NCBI RefSeq assembly: GCF_019175385.1 | Contig: NC_083342.1 | Span: 119,536,376 to 119,600,375, forward strand | Direction of reading: 5' to 3' | Length of the DNA: 64,000 bases | Source of the DNA: Lycium barbarum | Lineage: Eukaryota > Streptophyta > Magnoliopsida > Solanales > Solanaceae | In this document: in pieces, positions 1 to 12,700 of the stretch | Layout of the letters: every line of letters starts with the position of its first letter | Position numbering within the stretch: position 1 is the stretch's first letter | The notes under the pieces: model-generated | Database searches by the model: none | What the model was told of the DNA's origin: nothing | Seen by the model: only the letters and a program-made list of their open reading frames with translations | Translations under genes and position numbers: made by a program

Positions 1-2038
1 TTCTCTCCTAACAAGAACCCTAAACATTTTCTCTTTCACCTTATTCCTCCAACAGCCGCCACACTACCACGCCGCCCTTCCCCCTTTTTCCCTTTGCTCT
101 TCGCCGTCACTGACCAGCGCCACCACTGGCGAACCAAGAACGACCATCGCTGCCCCACCACTTCATCCTCCCCTCTCTCCATTAACGCCACCCCCACAAC
201 ATCGGAGCAGTCGACGAACCGCCATGAAACACTAGCCCACAACACCATTATTTTCCTCTCTCCCCCTTTCTCCGTCGCTGCAACCAGCCAGCAACCACTC
301 CCCTCCACGCCGGAGCTCCGGTGAACACCTCCCCACCACCGCACAGCCCCCTTGGTCTTCATTTTTGCTGCTCCGGCGAGGAGCTTTATGCTCCGGTGAA
401 CCGGAGCAGCCACAACCACACCACCACCACAGCGCCACTACCGGCAAACCAAGAACAACCAACAACGCCACCCGCGAAACAACCCTACAACCACGACGCC
501 ACCATTTTCCTCTTCTTTACCCACTTCGCTCCCCCCTCACTGTTTATTCCTTTTTTTTTCACTAGAGCTGCATTAGTTTCTTTCTTGCAAATACAAAATT
601 TGAGCCATTTTCTTTTTCTTCCTCTTGTGTTTTATTTAATCATTTCTGTTTGTAGCATTCATCTTAAGCTTATCTGGATCTGACTTTAAAGATTTTGCAA
701 AAAAAAAAAACTCAGGTGGGGTTTAAATTTTTTTTTTTTTTTTTTTGTGAAGATAGTTATATTGTAGTGCCCTTCATTCAGGCTAAAATGAAGGATGATT
801 TCCTGGTGAAGATTGCCTGTAATTAAGGAATAATTTTTATCCTCTTTGGTCCCACTGTCCATAGTCTCATTAAACAAATAGTCCTATTTTTGAATAGTTT
901 CTACGTAAAAATCTCACTAATAATCTACTATGCTACTTGTCCGGTGTATTGATCACTGTATGTATGGTCCTCGTGACTGCAATTAAAATTGGTACCAAAC
1001 TCACCTTATTACTTTAGCATTTAAATGGCCGATGAAGAAATTTCCGTCGATTTCTAAGGCCTTCCATGTACAAAGACGGGTTTTTATTTTAAGTTTATTC
1101 ATTATTTCTTTAATTCATCCGATAGTTATTTATTTTCTTACTAACATTTTTATTAAGTCTCACGCAGGTATTCGGAGTTACTTTTTGAAGATGGCACTCA
1201 AAAGAAGTTCAAATAGCTTCTTAAATTCTTTGTTTATATTTTCTTTTACATTCTTAAATTATGCAAGCATAAAATATAGTGAAACTTTACTTTTTAGGGT
1301 GTAGGTTGGTTGTATTTATTTATGATCTGCTTAGGTGATTTAAATTTTATGTGTTTTAGACAAATTAATTTTAGGCAGTTATTATTTTTGTAGCTAATAT
1401 TCTTATAGTTATCATGTTTCGCTAGAGTTTTAATTCAATAGCTTAGCACACTTAAGTGAATAAATAGGGTGATTTGCCTCAATATTTAGGCTTTAGAATG
1501 TACTCTCATAATTAATTGATTAGGCGTACATACTTAACTAGTTAAATTAGTTAACTCACTTCGAGTGCAAAATAATTTCATGTCCATTTTCTTTTTATAC
1601 CTTTGTCACATACCCAAGTTTCTAAGTTGCACATAACCTTTTTTTAAAAAAGTAATTATTATATCACATATGTAAAAATACATATTGCACGATTATTTAT
1701 GTGAATAGTCATATTAGTTATTCTTTAGTCTAAATTCTACTAATTTTTGTAAGTAATAATCAAGCCTTTTTTACACATCCCTCGAATAGTTAAATTGGTC
1801 CAGCCGGGGACCACATTTGTGGATTCTGAATGATGCCTAACACCTTCCCATCGGAATAATTTGAACCCTTACCTAGAATCTCACTTATTTTCATAGACCA
1901 TGTTAAGCTGCATATATTAATAATTTATAGGTACCCTAGTATACCTTAAATGCTAGGTGGCGACTCTGTACATAATTAATTATTTTCGAGTTCCATAAGT
2001 TGTGCTTTGTTTAGCCTCGGTTAAAATAGGGTGCAACA
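1..2038 (+). repeat. 5' LTR of the Ogre/Tat-like element (partial)
   Basis: It matches 7708-9746 with about eight substitutions and one T-run indel. The first ~520 bp are GC- and C-rich, unlike the AT-rich remainder, and are probably transcribed leader (R/U5-like) sequence. Open frames in this part (for example 94-324 and 321-683) appear in both LTRs, lack any recognisable domain and are not called as genes. An 11-bp copy of the primer-site start lies inside the LTR at 1958-1968. Confidence 0.88.
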
Positions 2039-2041
2039 ACA

Positions 2042-2060
2042 TGGCGACTCTGCTGGGGAC
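2042..2060 (+). other. Primer-binding site of the Ogre/Tat-like element
   Basis: TGGCGACTCTGCTGGGGAC starts about 3 bp after the LTR end. The TGG start, the length and the position fit a tRNA primer site. I recall tRNA-Arg primers for Ogre-type elements, but the tRNA identity was not checked. Confidence 0.7.
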
Positions 2061-2845
2061 ACATAGGTTCTAACCATATGGACTCAATTTGTTATTCGAG
2101 GTATGTTATTTTTATTTGAGTCTTTGTTTATTATTTTATTTGCCTGTATTTATTCGCCATGTATATCCTTCCCCTTGTTCCCTTATTTGTTTACGTACAT
2201 ATCTGTTTTTAATTTCATACATTGTATTATTGCCTTTATTTTACTAACAAGTTTTATTTACCATATCCAATTTTTGTTTTATTGTAAATTATGCAACTTG
2301 CTTTTACTGTTTCTCTTTAATTGCTATCTTTTTGGGGTTTTATATTAATATTCATATGTGTTATCGGTTTATATAAAATGACATTCCGTTCATATTTCCT
2401 CCACTCCTGGAAAATTCACACAAATTCACACACTTAAAGCGGTTTCGCGGTTCGCGGCCGTGCACTACTAAATTACCCTTTTAGTTGGATCGATCTTGTG
2501 GATTTAGTCGATCGGCGGTGCAGTCGACGGCCACGGACTTTCCACTCCCAAGTTGTCCGCTTGGGGGAGCCTTGTGTCATACGAAAACCAACTCTTAGAA
2601 TTCTTAGGTTACTGTACATTCCATTTTGCAGTTGTTTTTAGCTAGGTTGAATTTTATCCTTTATTTCGAACATTCTTTTCATTTTTCACGTACTCTTTAT
2701 TTGTTACATGTTTTGTTTTTAAATAAATATTGTGTTATTTGCTTTGCACTATCTTAGCACTTTATCTAACTATTTTTAGTTGACTTGTGTTGAACCCTGC
2801 ATTTTGTAAAATATTTTTTCTTCAATCATGCATTTTATACCCTAT

Positions 2846-3390
2846 CTGCAAGAACTACGCACACCTGATTATCTTCTTTGATGAGATACGTAGGCAGCCC
2901 TTTTGGGTTCGGTATTCATAAAAAAAAAAAATCCTTTATTTTGGAAAAATCACAAAAATATTTTATTTCTTTCTGTCCTATTTGCAAGAACTACGCACAC
3001 CTGATTCTCTTCTTTGATGAGATACGTAGGCAGTCCTTTTGGGTTCGGTATTCATTATTCATAAAAAAAAAATCCTTTATTTTGGAAAAAATCACAAAAA
3101 TATTTTATTTCTTTCTGTCCTATTTGCAAGAACTACGCACACCTGATTCTCTTCTTTGATGAGATACGTAGGCAGCCCTTTTGGGTTCGGTATTCATTAT
3201 TCAAAAAATCACAAAAAAAAATCCTTTATTTTGAAAAATCACAAAAATATTTTATTTCTTTCTATCCTATCTGAACGAACTACGCGCACCTGATTCTCAT
3301 CAAAGATGAGATACGTAGGCAACCCTTTTCGGGTTCGGTACCGCTATTAAAAAAAATACAAAAATACAAAAATATTTTTTTTAGATTCAT
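2846..3390 (+). repeat. Four-copy tandem repeat, period about 136-147 bp
   Basis: Four copies begin near 2846, 2982, 3124 and 3272. Each has a conserved block (CTACGC.CACCTGATT, then GATGAGATACGTAGGCA, then TTTTGGGTTCGGTA) separated by A-rich filler. The fourth copy has a perfect hairpin, TCTCATC-AAA-GATGAGA; the others are altered in the left arm. A diverged fifth copy is at 6811-6878, near the other end of the interior. No coding function is evident. Confidence 0.9.
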
Positions 3391-4035
3391 ATCTTTGACT
3401 TGGTTGGTACCAACATAGTTAGGGTTGTGCATATGAAAGAAACAAGTGATAATCAATATAATGGAGAGGACTGACTTCGTGGTAAAACTATAGATTCTTT
3501 TGGTACCTCTCATTCACACTTTAAAGGACACTTGAAAAATTCTCTTGCATGCTTGTAAGACAAGAATAAAACCAACCTCATTATTTCATGTGCATTGTGT
3601 GGTGAGCTTTATATAACGTTCAATTGCATTGCATTGTGATCTAGAACTTGGCCTGAATGTCTGTTGAGGCGAAATTATGAGTAACACTCAGCATAGAAAA
3701 GGATCGTAGGCCTTCTTTGACCCGTTTGAACCTTTCTAGCCTACCAAATGACGTTATCCCTAGCATTCACCCTTTGAGCCTAAAGTCTTTTCTTTGACAA
3801 CCACATCATAAGCCTATACCGTTTCTGAGTGCTTACATGCACTATCTCTCTCTTGGCCCAACCTCTCTGAGCGCACTAAAAACGTGCAACTGCAGATAGA
3901 GATCTGAGCTGAAGCTTCAAAAAAAAAAAAAAAAAAAAAAGGATTCGACCGTCCCAGAAAAACAAAGGCTAAGAACGACCTCCAAAGCAAGAAAGAGCCC
4001 ACACAAAAAAAAAAAAAAAAAACTTAGTCATTCAG

Positions 4036-4175
4036 AATCTCGGACATACAACCCATTATTTTTTTTTATTTTTTTTTTCACACTCAGGCATACAATCTGA
4101 AATTACTATCAAGACCCCGGGCATGCAACCCAGGTCAATTCCCTTAATCCCCACAGAGTTTCGGGCATGCAACCC
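4036..4175 (+). repeat. Short spaced repeats in A-rich interior
   Basis: Four related 14-base words (GGGCATGCAACCC and variants) occur near 4040, 4084, 4118 and 4161, between long A and T runs (3919-3940, 4003-4021, 4061-4078, 4183-4205). The rest of 3400-5300 is also non-coding interior with no gene visible. Confidence 0.6.
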
Positions 4176-5399
4176 TAAACTCAAAAAAAAAAAAAAAAAA
4201 AAAAACGAAAAAAGGGCTTTAACTTGCAAAAGAGGTCGCACAAGTACAAAAGAAAGGGACAATAAAACAAAGTAGATCAGCGTCAGAGCACACAAATACT
4301 AAGCACAGACATAGTGCAACGCTTAGGGAAGGATTAGTCACTCCTTACCCAAATAATATCATACCCTTTTCCCAAGCCTACATTACAACACCATAACAAG
4401 CCCTACGTGATTCTATGCTAAGGTTTCTCTCATTAGTGGATACTTACATGACGGCCAAGCTTATGGTATTACAATTGCAAGCATTGAACATCTTTCTGAG
4501 TTTGAGTGTACTTCTCTAGATGTCCCAAAGTTCAAAAATACTGAATATGTGTGAAAAGTGACTTTCTTTCTGGTGAGGGCACTTGAAACATGAGACTAGG
4601 TATAGTTCATAATCCTTGTTTGAAGCAAAATGAACCAATCTTGTCGATCCTTAGGTATGTCTGAGGTACCACTTGAAGCTATAGGAATTACCAATAAGTC
4701 GATCTTGGTTTGTTGGACGATAAATAATGGTGAATTCTTATGCACAATACTAATTGTTGGTACCAACTGAAGTCGGGGCATGTTATATCAATCATTGTTA
4801 TTATTAAAAAAAAAAAACAATTTTGCTGGATTTTGCTTTCGTGATTTTGTTATTTTTTTTTCTTAATTTTATTTTTTATCGTTGCACAGTAAATATAGTT
4901 CAATGTTGTTGTGTTGTTACTAACTCTACGAGGTATCGACATCTGGTCTTACCATGAAAGATCCTCGTATTTCTCCGCTGAAGCATAAAATTGGGAGAAC
5001 ATTTTTTAGTAGCTTAAAAAAAAAAAAAGCAAGTGCACATCACTTTCCGCTGGAAGTATGCGAATTTTTGTTTGTTTAAACTGGGACAGAATTTTTGAGG
5101 GGGCCCTAAAAAATTCCACCAATGGCACATTTTGAGAGAAAAGGCACGGGCTCATCCGGCCCCACAGTAGGACACTGCATTGGCTCGTCCAGCTCCACAA
5201 CAGGACATCGAGGGCGTCATAGTCTAAAGGCATCATTCTCATCGCCTAAAGACACCATTTCATGGCCCAAGGACCTTACCTTCTGCACTTCATTCGCGTC
5301 GAAGCAAAGGCGTTACCCTCCACACCAGCATTGCTTTATTATTTTCAAATGCCTCTGCGTATGCTCGCAGCCGCATTGCATTGCACCTGCATTGCTCAC

Positions 5400-6320
5400 C
5401 GCCTTTTATTACTGCTTGGGCCATGCACCACCCTTTTAAATTTCTGCATAAGGCTGTGCACCGCCTTTCATATGATGCATGGGCTGCGCACCGCCCTTTG
5501 CATCGCTTTCATGTATTACATGGGCCATGCACCGCCCTTTGTAATTTCTGCATAAGGCTGAGAACCGCCTTTCATATATTACATGGGTCATGCACCGCCC
5601 TTTGTAATTTCTGCATAAGGCTGAGCATCGCCTTTCATGTTGTATGGGCTGCGCACCGCCCATTTAAATTTCTGCATAAGGTTGCTCACCGCCTTTCATA
5701 TGTTACATGGGCCATGCACCGCCCTTTGTAATTTCTGCATAAGGCTGAGCACCGCCTTTTATATGATGCATGGGCTGCGCACCGCCCTTTACATCACTTT
5801 CATATATTACATGGGCCATGCACCGCCCTTTGTAATTTCTGCATAAGGCTGAGCACCGCCTTTCATACGATGCACGGGCTGCGCACCGCCCTTCGCATCG
5901 CTTTCATATGTTACATGGGCCATGCACCGCCCTTTGTAATTTCTGCATAAGGCTGAGCACCGCCTTTCATATGATGCATGGGCTGCACACCGCCCTTTGC
6001 ATCGCTTTCATATGTTACATGGGCCATGCACCGCCCTTTGTAATTTCTGCATAAGGCTGAGCACCGCCTTGCATATGATGCATGGGCTGCGCACCGCCCT
6101 TTGCATCGCTTTCATATGTTACATAGGCCATGCACCGCCCTTTGTAATTTCTGCATAAGGCTGAGCACCGCCTTTCATATGATGCATGGGCCGCGCACCG
6201 CCCTTTGCATCCCTTTCATATGTTACATAGGTCATGCACCGCCCTTTGTAATTTGCACCGCCTTTCATATGTTGCACGGGCCGCGCACCGCCCTTTGAAA
6301 ATTTCTGCATAAGACATCGC
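5400..6320 (+). repeat. Tandem array, 104-bp unit made of 63- and 41-bp halves
   Basis: The word TTTCTGCATAAG recurs at 5442, 5545, 5608, 5669, 5732, 5836, 5940, 6044, 6148 and 6302. Most spacings are 104 bp, with three of about 61-63 bp and one of 154 bp where part of a unit is lost. Each unit holds a GCACCGCC block in two contexts, GGCTGAGCACCGCC and GGGC(C/T)(A/G)(T/C)GCACCGCCC. Open frames on both strands across 5122-6742 are by-products of the repeat period, not proteins. Confidence 0.92.
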
Positions 6321-6349
6321 ACCGCATCTGCCTTGTTTTATTATTGTTT

Positions 6350-6665
6350 TCTTAATGCCCCTGCGTATGCCCGCAGCCGCATTGCACCGCACCTGCATTT
6401 CTTTATTGTTTTCAAATGCCCCTGCATATGCTCGCAGCCGCATTGTACTGCACCTGCATTGTTTTATTATTTTCAAATGCCCCTGCGTATGCTCGCAGAC
6501 GCATTGCACCGTACCTGCATTTGTTTGTTTTAAATGCCCTGCGTATGCTCGCAGATGCACTGCACAAACATTGCATCATTGCTTTGCGAATGCTCGCAAA
6601 CACTGCACATGCATTGCATTATCATTTTCACATACCCTTCAAACGCATTGCATCATGCCGGCTTA
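6350..6665 (+). repeat. Second tandem array, unit about 62 bp
   Basis: Four to five copies of a unit with the core CCCTGCGTATGCTCGCAG start near 6356, 6418, 6479 and 6536 and decay towards 6660. A separate copy at about 5345-5400 lies just left of the 104-bp array, so the two arrays are interleaved in origin. Confidence 0.85.
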
Positions 6666-7109
6666 AAAAAAAAAAAAAAAAAAAAAGGGGGCGTTACATA
6701 ACACGACCGCTCTTCATCCTACACTTGCTAGGACCATTCTAATAACACTGGGGCAAAATTTTGATTGGACGATCAAAATTTGCCACAACATCCACTAGTT
6801 ATCACCTTTCGAACTACATTGACCTGATTCTCAGATTGACGAGATATGTAGGAAGCTCTATGCAGAGTTCGGTCACATCGGGACGAGAATCATTCTTTCC
6901 CCAGCAGGTATACAATCCTTCCCTTTTATCATTTTTCTTTTTATCGCAACCTTGCCGACGGACTAAGAGTATTGTCAAAGCTCTACCAACGTCTGGCCTC
7001 TTTCTCCATACATATCCTTTTAGCAATTCTTTGTCGAGCCAAAATAGGCTAAATGTCAACGTCTTCGTCCGAAAACTCTTTCATCGTCTCCGGTCGAAGA
7101 GGGACAAGT

Positions 7110-9746
7110 TGTTGACACCTAATTTTGGCTCGACGTGCTTAAAATTAACGTTTTGGGGGGCCCTGATTCGTTAAAGAGCACGAAATACATTTTTTACACA
7201 TTTTTATATTTTTTCAACAATTTATTGATGATTATCCTTATTTTAGGAATTTTCTCAATTTATTGTCATTTTTTTCAAGAATCATTATTTTGCACATGTA
7301 CAGCATAATACTACAATTTTTTGTGCAATTAATAATTGTTTCTTAATTTTATAGCAATACATTTTTCATATCATAGACATTAATGTTTATAATTTATACT
7401 TGCGTTATTATTTATACATGTATTGATTAACTATATTTTAGTACAGTCTGACAGTGCAGAGAAAATCGGAGTAATTAATTTTTAAACGCAGAGTAAAATT
7501 TGGTCAAGTCAAGATCTCATCACTTCTTTTTTTTTTAAAAAAAGAGTTAATTGAGATGATGGGTTGGGGACAAAGGGGTATGACTTTATTATTTTTGGGC
7601 ATCAAAAGGGGTGTTTGTTTATATTAAAAGAAAAGGGGGGTTAATCTAATGATGGGATCCAACACATATTTGCAGAACACACCCTAATTTTCAGATTTTT
7701 GCTCTTCTTCTCTCCTAACAAGAACCCTAAACATTTTCTCTTTCACCTTATTCCTCCAACAGCCGCCACACTACCACGCCGCCCTTCCCCCTTTTTCCCT
7801 TTGCTCTTCGCCGTCACTGACCAGCGCCACCACTGGCGAACCAAGAACGACCATCGCTGCCCCACCACTTCATCCTCCCCTCTCTCCATTAACGCCACCC
7901 CCACAACGTCGGAGCAGTCGACGAACCGCCATGAAACACTAGCCCACAACACCATTATATTCCTCTCTCCCCCTTTCTCCGTCGCTGCAACCAGCCAGCA
8001 GCCACTCCCCTCCACGCCGGAGCTCCGGTGAACACCTCCCCACCACCGCACAGCCCTCTTGGTCTTCATTTTTGCTGCTCCGGCGAGGAGCTTTATGCTC
8101 CGGTGAACCGGAGCAGCCACAACCACACCACCACCACAGCGCCACTACCGGCAAACCAAGAACAACCAACAACGCCACCCGCGAAACAACCCTACAACCA
8201 CGACGCCACCATTTTCCTCTTCTTTACCCACTTCGCTCCCCCCTCACTGTTTATTCCTTTTTTTTTTCACTAGAGCTGCATTAGTTTCTTTCTTGCAAAT
8301 ACAAAATTTGAGCCATTTTCTTTTTCTTCCTCTTGTGTTTTATTTAATCATTTCTGTTTGTAGCATTCATCTTAAGCTTATCTGGATCTGACTTTAAAGA
8401 TTTTGCAAAAAAAAAAAACTCAGGTGGGGTTTAAATTTTTGTTTTGTTTTTTTTGTGAAGATAGTTATATTGTAGTGCCCTTCATTCAGGCTAAAATGAA
8501 GGATGATTTCCTGGTGAAGATTGCCTGTAATTAAGGAATAATTTTTATCCTCTTTGGTCCCACTGTCCATAGTCTCATTAAACAAATAGTCCTATTTTTG
8601 AATAGTTTCTACGTAAAAATCTCACTAATAATCTACTATGCTACTTGTCCGGTGTATTGATCACTGTATGTATGGTCCTCGTGACTGCAATTAAAATTGG
8701 TACCAAACTCACCTTATTACTTTAGCATTTAAATGGCCGATGAAGAAATTTCCGTCGATTTCTAAGGCCTTCCATGTACAAAGACGGGTTTTTATTTTAA
8801 GTTTATTCATTATTTCTTTAATTCATCCGATAGTTATTTATTTTCTTACTAACATTTTTATTAAGTCTCACGCAGGTATTCGGAGTTACTTTTTGAAGAT
8901 GGCACTCAAAAGAAGTTCAAATAGCTTCTTAAATTCTTTGTTTATATTTTCTTTTACATTCTTAAATTATGCAAGCATAAAATATAGTGAAACTTTACTT
9001 TTTAGGGTGTAGGTTGGTTGTATTTATTTATGATCTGCTTAGGTGATTTAAATTTTATGTGTTTTAGACAAATTAATTTTAGGCAGTTATTATTTTTGTA
9101 GCTAATATTCTTATAGTTATCATGTTTCGCTAGAGTTTTAATTCAATAGCTTAGCACACTTAAGTGAATAAATAGGGTGATTTGCCTCAATATTTAGGCT
9201 TTAGAATGTACTCTCATAATTAATTGATTAGGCGTACATACTTAACTAGTTAAATTAGTTAACTCACTTCGAGTGCAAAATAATTTCATGTCCATTTTCT
9301 TTTTATACCTTTGTCACATACCCAAGTTTCTAAGTTGCACATAACCTTTTTTTAAAAAAGTAATTATTATATCACATATGTAAAAATACATATTGCACGA
9401 TTATTTATGTGAATAGTCATATTAGTTATTCTTTAGTCTAAATTCTACTAATTTTTGTAAGTAATAATCAAGCCTTTTTTACACATCCCTCGAATAGTTA
9501 AATTGGTCCAGCCGGGGACCACATTTGTGGATTCTGAATGATGCCTAACACCTTCCCTTCGGAATAATTTGAACCCTTACCTAGAATCTCACTTATTTTC
9601 GTAGACCATGTTAAGCTGCATATATTAATAATTTATAGGTACCCTAGTATACCTTAAATGCTAGGTGGCGACTCTGTACATAATTAATTATTTTCGAGTT
9701 CCATAAGTTGTGCTTTGTTTAGCCTCGGTTAAAATAGGGTGCAACA
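7110..9746 (+). repeat. 3' LTR of the Ogre/Tat-like element
   Basis: Complete LTR, TGTTGACACC to GTGCAACA. The first ~600 bp (absent from the left copy only because the window starts late) are AT-rich and presumably U3. A TTTATATTAAA stretch near 7617 is a possible TATA region upstream of the C-rich leader that starts near 7708; this is inference. The right edge abuts gypsy pol sequence at 9747-9749. Confidence 0.88.
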
Positions 9747-9748
9747 AC

Positions 9749-12700
9749 GGGGGGCTGGACAGATACTTCTTCAACTCCCTTAGGGCTTCTTGGCACTCCG
9801 GTGTCCAATAGAAGTCGTTCTTCTTTCTGAGAAAAGAGAAGAAACGGTGACTCTTGTCCGAGGACCTCGAAATGAAGCGACTCAGCGCCGCTATCCGCCC
9901 GGTGAGCTTCTGTACCCCCTTTATGTTGTTCACGACCTCGATTTCCTCGATGGCCTTGATCTTGTCCGGGTTGATTTCAATTCCCCGGTTTGACACCATG
10001 AACCCCAGAAATCTACCGGACCTTACGCCGAAGGCACACTTCTCCGGGTTTAGTTTCATGTTGTATCTGCGGAGTACATCGAAGGTTTCCTGCAAATGCT
10101 TTAAATGGACCTCTGTTTCCAGGGACTTAACAACCATATCATCAACATAAACCTCCATTGTTTTCCCTATTTGTTCTTCGAACATCCCATTAACTAGGCG
10201 TTGGTAAGTTGCACCGGCATTTTTTAATCCGAAAGGCATGACGTTATAACAGTAAGTCCCATAACGGGTGATGAAGGACGTTTTCTCTTGATCCTCCGGG
10301 TGCATCCAGATTTGGTTGTACCCGGAGTAAGCATCGAGAAAACTTAACATTTCATGCCCGGCCGTCGCATCGATCATTCTGTCGATGTGAGGCAATGGAA
10401 ATGAATCCTTCGGGCATGCCTTGTTTAAATCCTTATAAGCGACACACATTAGAAGTTTATTACCTTTTTTGGGCACCACCACCACGTTAGCAAGCCAATC
10501 CGGGTATTTCACCTCCCGGATGGAGCCTATATTCAAAAGCTTTGTTACCTCGTCTTTCACGAAGGCGTGTTTTTGCTCTGACATGGGCCTTCTTTTTTGC
10601 TTCACCGGTTGAAATTTTCCGTCCAAGCTGAGTTTGTGGGACGCTATTTCCGGTGATATACCTGTCATGTCTATATGCGACCATGCAAAACAATCGACGT
10701 TAGCTTGAAGAAATTCAATTAATTTACGCCTGAGCTCCGGGGTAAGCCCCGTGCCCAGGTATACCTTCCTGTCCGGTAAGAACTCGAACAAAATGATCTG
10801 CTCCAGCTCCTCCACGGTTGACTTGGTCGCGTCCGCGTCATCCGGCATGACGAAGGATCTGGGCGTCCCGAAGTCATCCTCTTCATGTACTGGATCCGGT
10901 CCAGTGCACTTTAATTGCTATTGGGGGACCTGCCCTCCGGTTGTACCCTTCTCTTCCTGAGCCGGCTTCTCGTCTACTGCGAACATTTCCTTTGCTGCGG
11001 GCTGCTCGCCCCGGACGGTTTTCACCCCCTCCGGAGTGGGGAATTTCAATAACTGATGCAGTGTTGAGGGAACTGCCTTCATGCTATGTAACCAAGGTCT
11101 GCCCAATAACGCATTATATTTCATGTCCCCTTCAATCACATAGAACATTGTTTGCTGAATGGTGCCATCCACGTTTACGGGCAATGGGATCTCTCCCTTC
11201 GTGGTTTCGCTAGCCATGTTGAACCCGCTGAGTACCCGAACTACCGGCACAATCCTATCGAGCAACGCTAGCTGTTCGACCACTCCCTATCGGATGATGT
11301 TGGCCGAGCTACCTGGGTCTACCAAAATTCGTTTAACCTTAGTTTTAAAGACAAGTACAAAAATTACCAGTGCATCGTTATGCGGCTGAACGATGCCTTC
11401 CGCGTCTTCGTCATCGAAGAAAATAGAGCCCCTGGTCGAATGGTCTCGGATGCGTTTTTCATGAACAATTGAGACCTTGGTCCGTTTCATTACTGGTTCC
11501 CGAGGGACGTCAATACCCCCAACTATCATGTTGATCGTATGCTGGTGTTCGACTGGTTCGACCCTTGGATGAGCTTCCCGCTCTTTGTAGTGACTTTTGG
11601 CTCGCTCGCTCAATAGATCTCGAAGGTGGCCGTTTTTTAATAACCGGGCTACCTCTTCTCTCAACTGGCGGCAATCCTCAGTTTTGTGACCATGGATTCC
11701 GTGATACTCACACACCATGCTAGGATCCCGCTGTCCCGGGTCTGACCTCAGTGGTTTGGGCCATCGCACATCCGGTACTCGGCCGATAGCCGATACAAGG
11801 CCCGAGGTATTGACGTTGAAGTTGTACTCCAAAATCTTCGGCGGACCCCTATGGTTGACGGAACTTCCGGCGTCGCTCCTGAACGAGAGTCCCCGGTTGT
11901 TTGACGGGCGCTCGACCTGCTTGCTACCTCGACCGGAGAGGTGGTTTGGGCTCTCCTTTGACCCGTCCGACCTGGAGTTTGGTCTCCCCAGGTGGGAGTA
12001 TGGCTGAAACCTTTCTTTTGATGATTAAGACTTCATCTCATAACCCTTCCTCGACTTCTCGAAACCTCTATCCACTTTTAACATTACCGGGGAGAGCTCG
12101 AATTGATCATCCTCTACCCGAATCTTCGATTCATACCGATTGTGGACATCGGCCCATGTCACAGCCTCGTATTCCAGCAAATTTTCGTTCAACTTGGCCG
12201 AGGCAACTGAACTTAGCATGTTGAGCCCTTTTGTGAAGGCTTGTGCGGCCCATTCTTCTGGCACCGGGGGTAGTTCCATCCGTTCCCTCTGGATCCGGGT
12301 GACGAACTCCCGTAGTAGCTCATCATCCCTTTGAGTTATCCAGAATATATCGGCTTTGCGGGCCTGCACCTTTATGGCACCGGCATGTGCCTTTTCGAAG
12401 GCATCGGCGAGCATTTCGAAAGAAGTGATCGAGTGCTCGGGTAGATGGTCATACCACGTCAACGCTCCTTTCGACAAAGTTTCCCCAAATTTTTTCAGCA
12501 ATACCGACTCGATCTCATCTTCTTCCATATCGTTGCCTTTTATGGCACAAGTATATGAGGTCACGTGCTCGTGCGGGTCCGTGGTGCCGTCATACTTCTG
12601 TATGTCAGGCATTTTGAACCTCTTCGGGATCAGTTTCGGGGTCGCACTCGGTGGAAAAGGCCTTTGGATGTACCTTTTCGAATTCGGCCCCTTCAGTAAA

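Larger units (their letters stand above)
1..9746 (+). mobile_element. Large non-autonomous LTR retrotransposon (Ogre/Tat-like), 5' end outside the window
   Basis: Seen: bases 1-2038 repeat almost perfectly at 7708-9746, giving two LTRs around an interior of about 5.07 kb. The right LTR starts TGTTGACACC at 7110 and ends GTGCAACA at 9746, so it is about 2,637 bp; the left LTR is missing its first ~598 bp. A primer-binding-site-like sequence (TGGCGACTCTGCTGGGGAC, 2042-2060) follows the left LTR, and a purine-rich tract (about 7094-7108) precedes the right LTR. The interior has no gag, protease, RT or integrase frame on either strand; it is homopolymer runs and tandem repeats. Known: multi-kb LTRs and this style of primer site are typical of plant Tat/Ogre Ty3 elements, and coding-free relatives are moved in trans. 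Inferred: a recent insertion, from about eight substitutions and one indel between LTRs counted by eye. Confidence 0.85.

Noticed and set aside
36..683. GC-rich frames in the LTR, repeated at 7699-8284
   Set aside because: They are shared by both LTRs, exist on both strands, have strongly biased composition and no recognisable domain. They are most likely transcribed leader.
1032..1304. 90-codon frame, repeated at 8740-9012
   Set aside because: Identical in both LTRs because the LTRs are nearly identical. AT-driven hydrophobic text with no family match that I know.
5400..6665. CRISPR-like regular repeats
   Set aside because: Units are contiguous and wholly repetitive with no unique spacers, the host is a plant, and the array lies inside a retrotransposon.
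5122..6742. Many overlapping frames of 60-116 codons on both strands
   Set aside because: They follow the 104- and 62-bp repeat periods, appear on both strands, and give repetitive histidine/cysteine-rich text with no domain.
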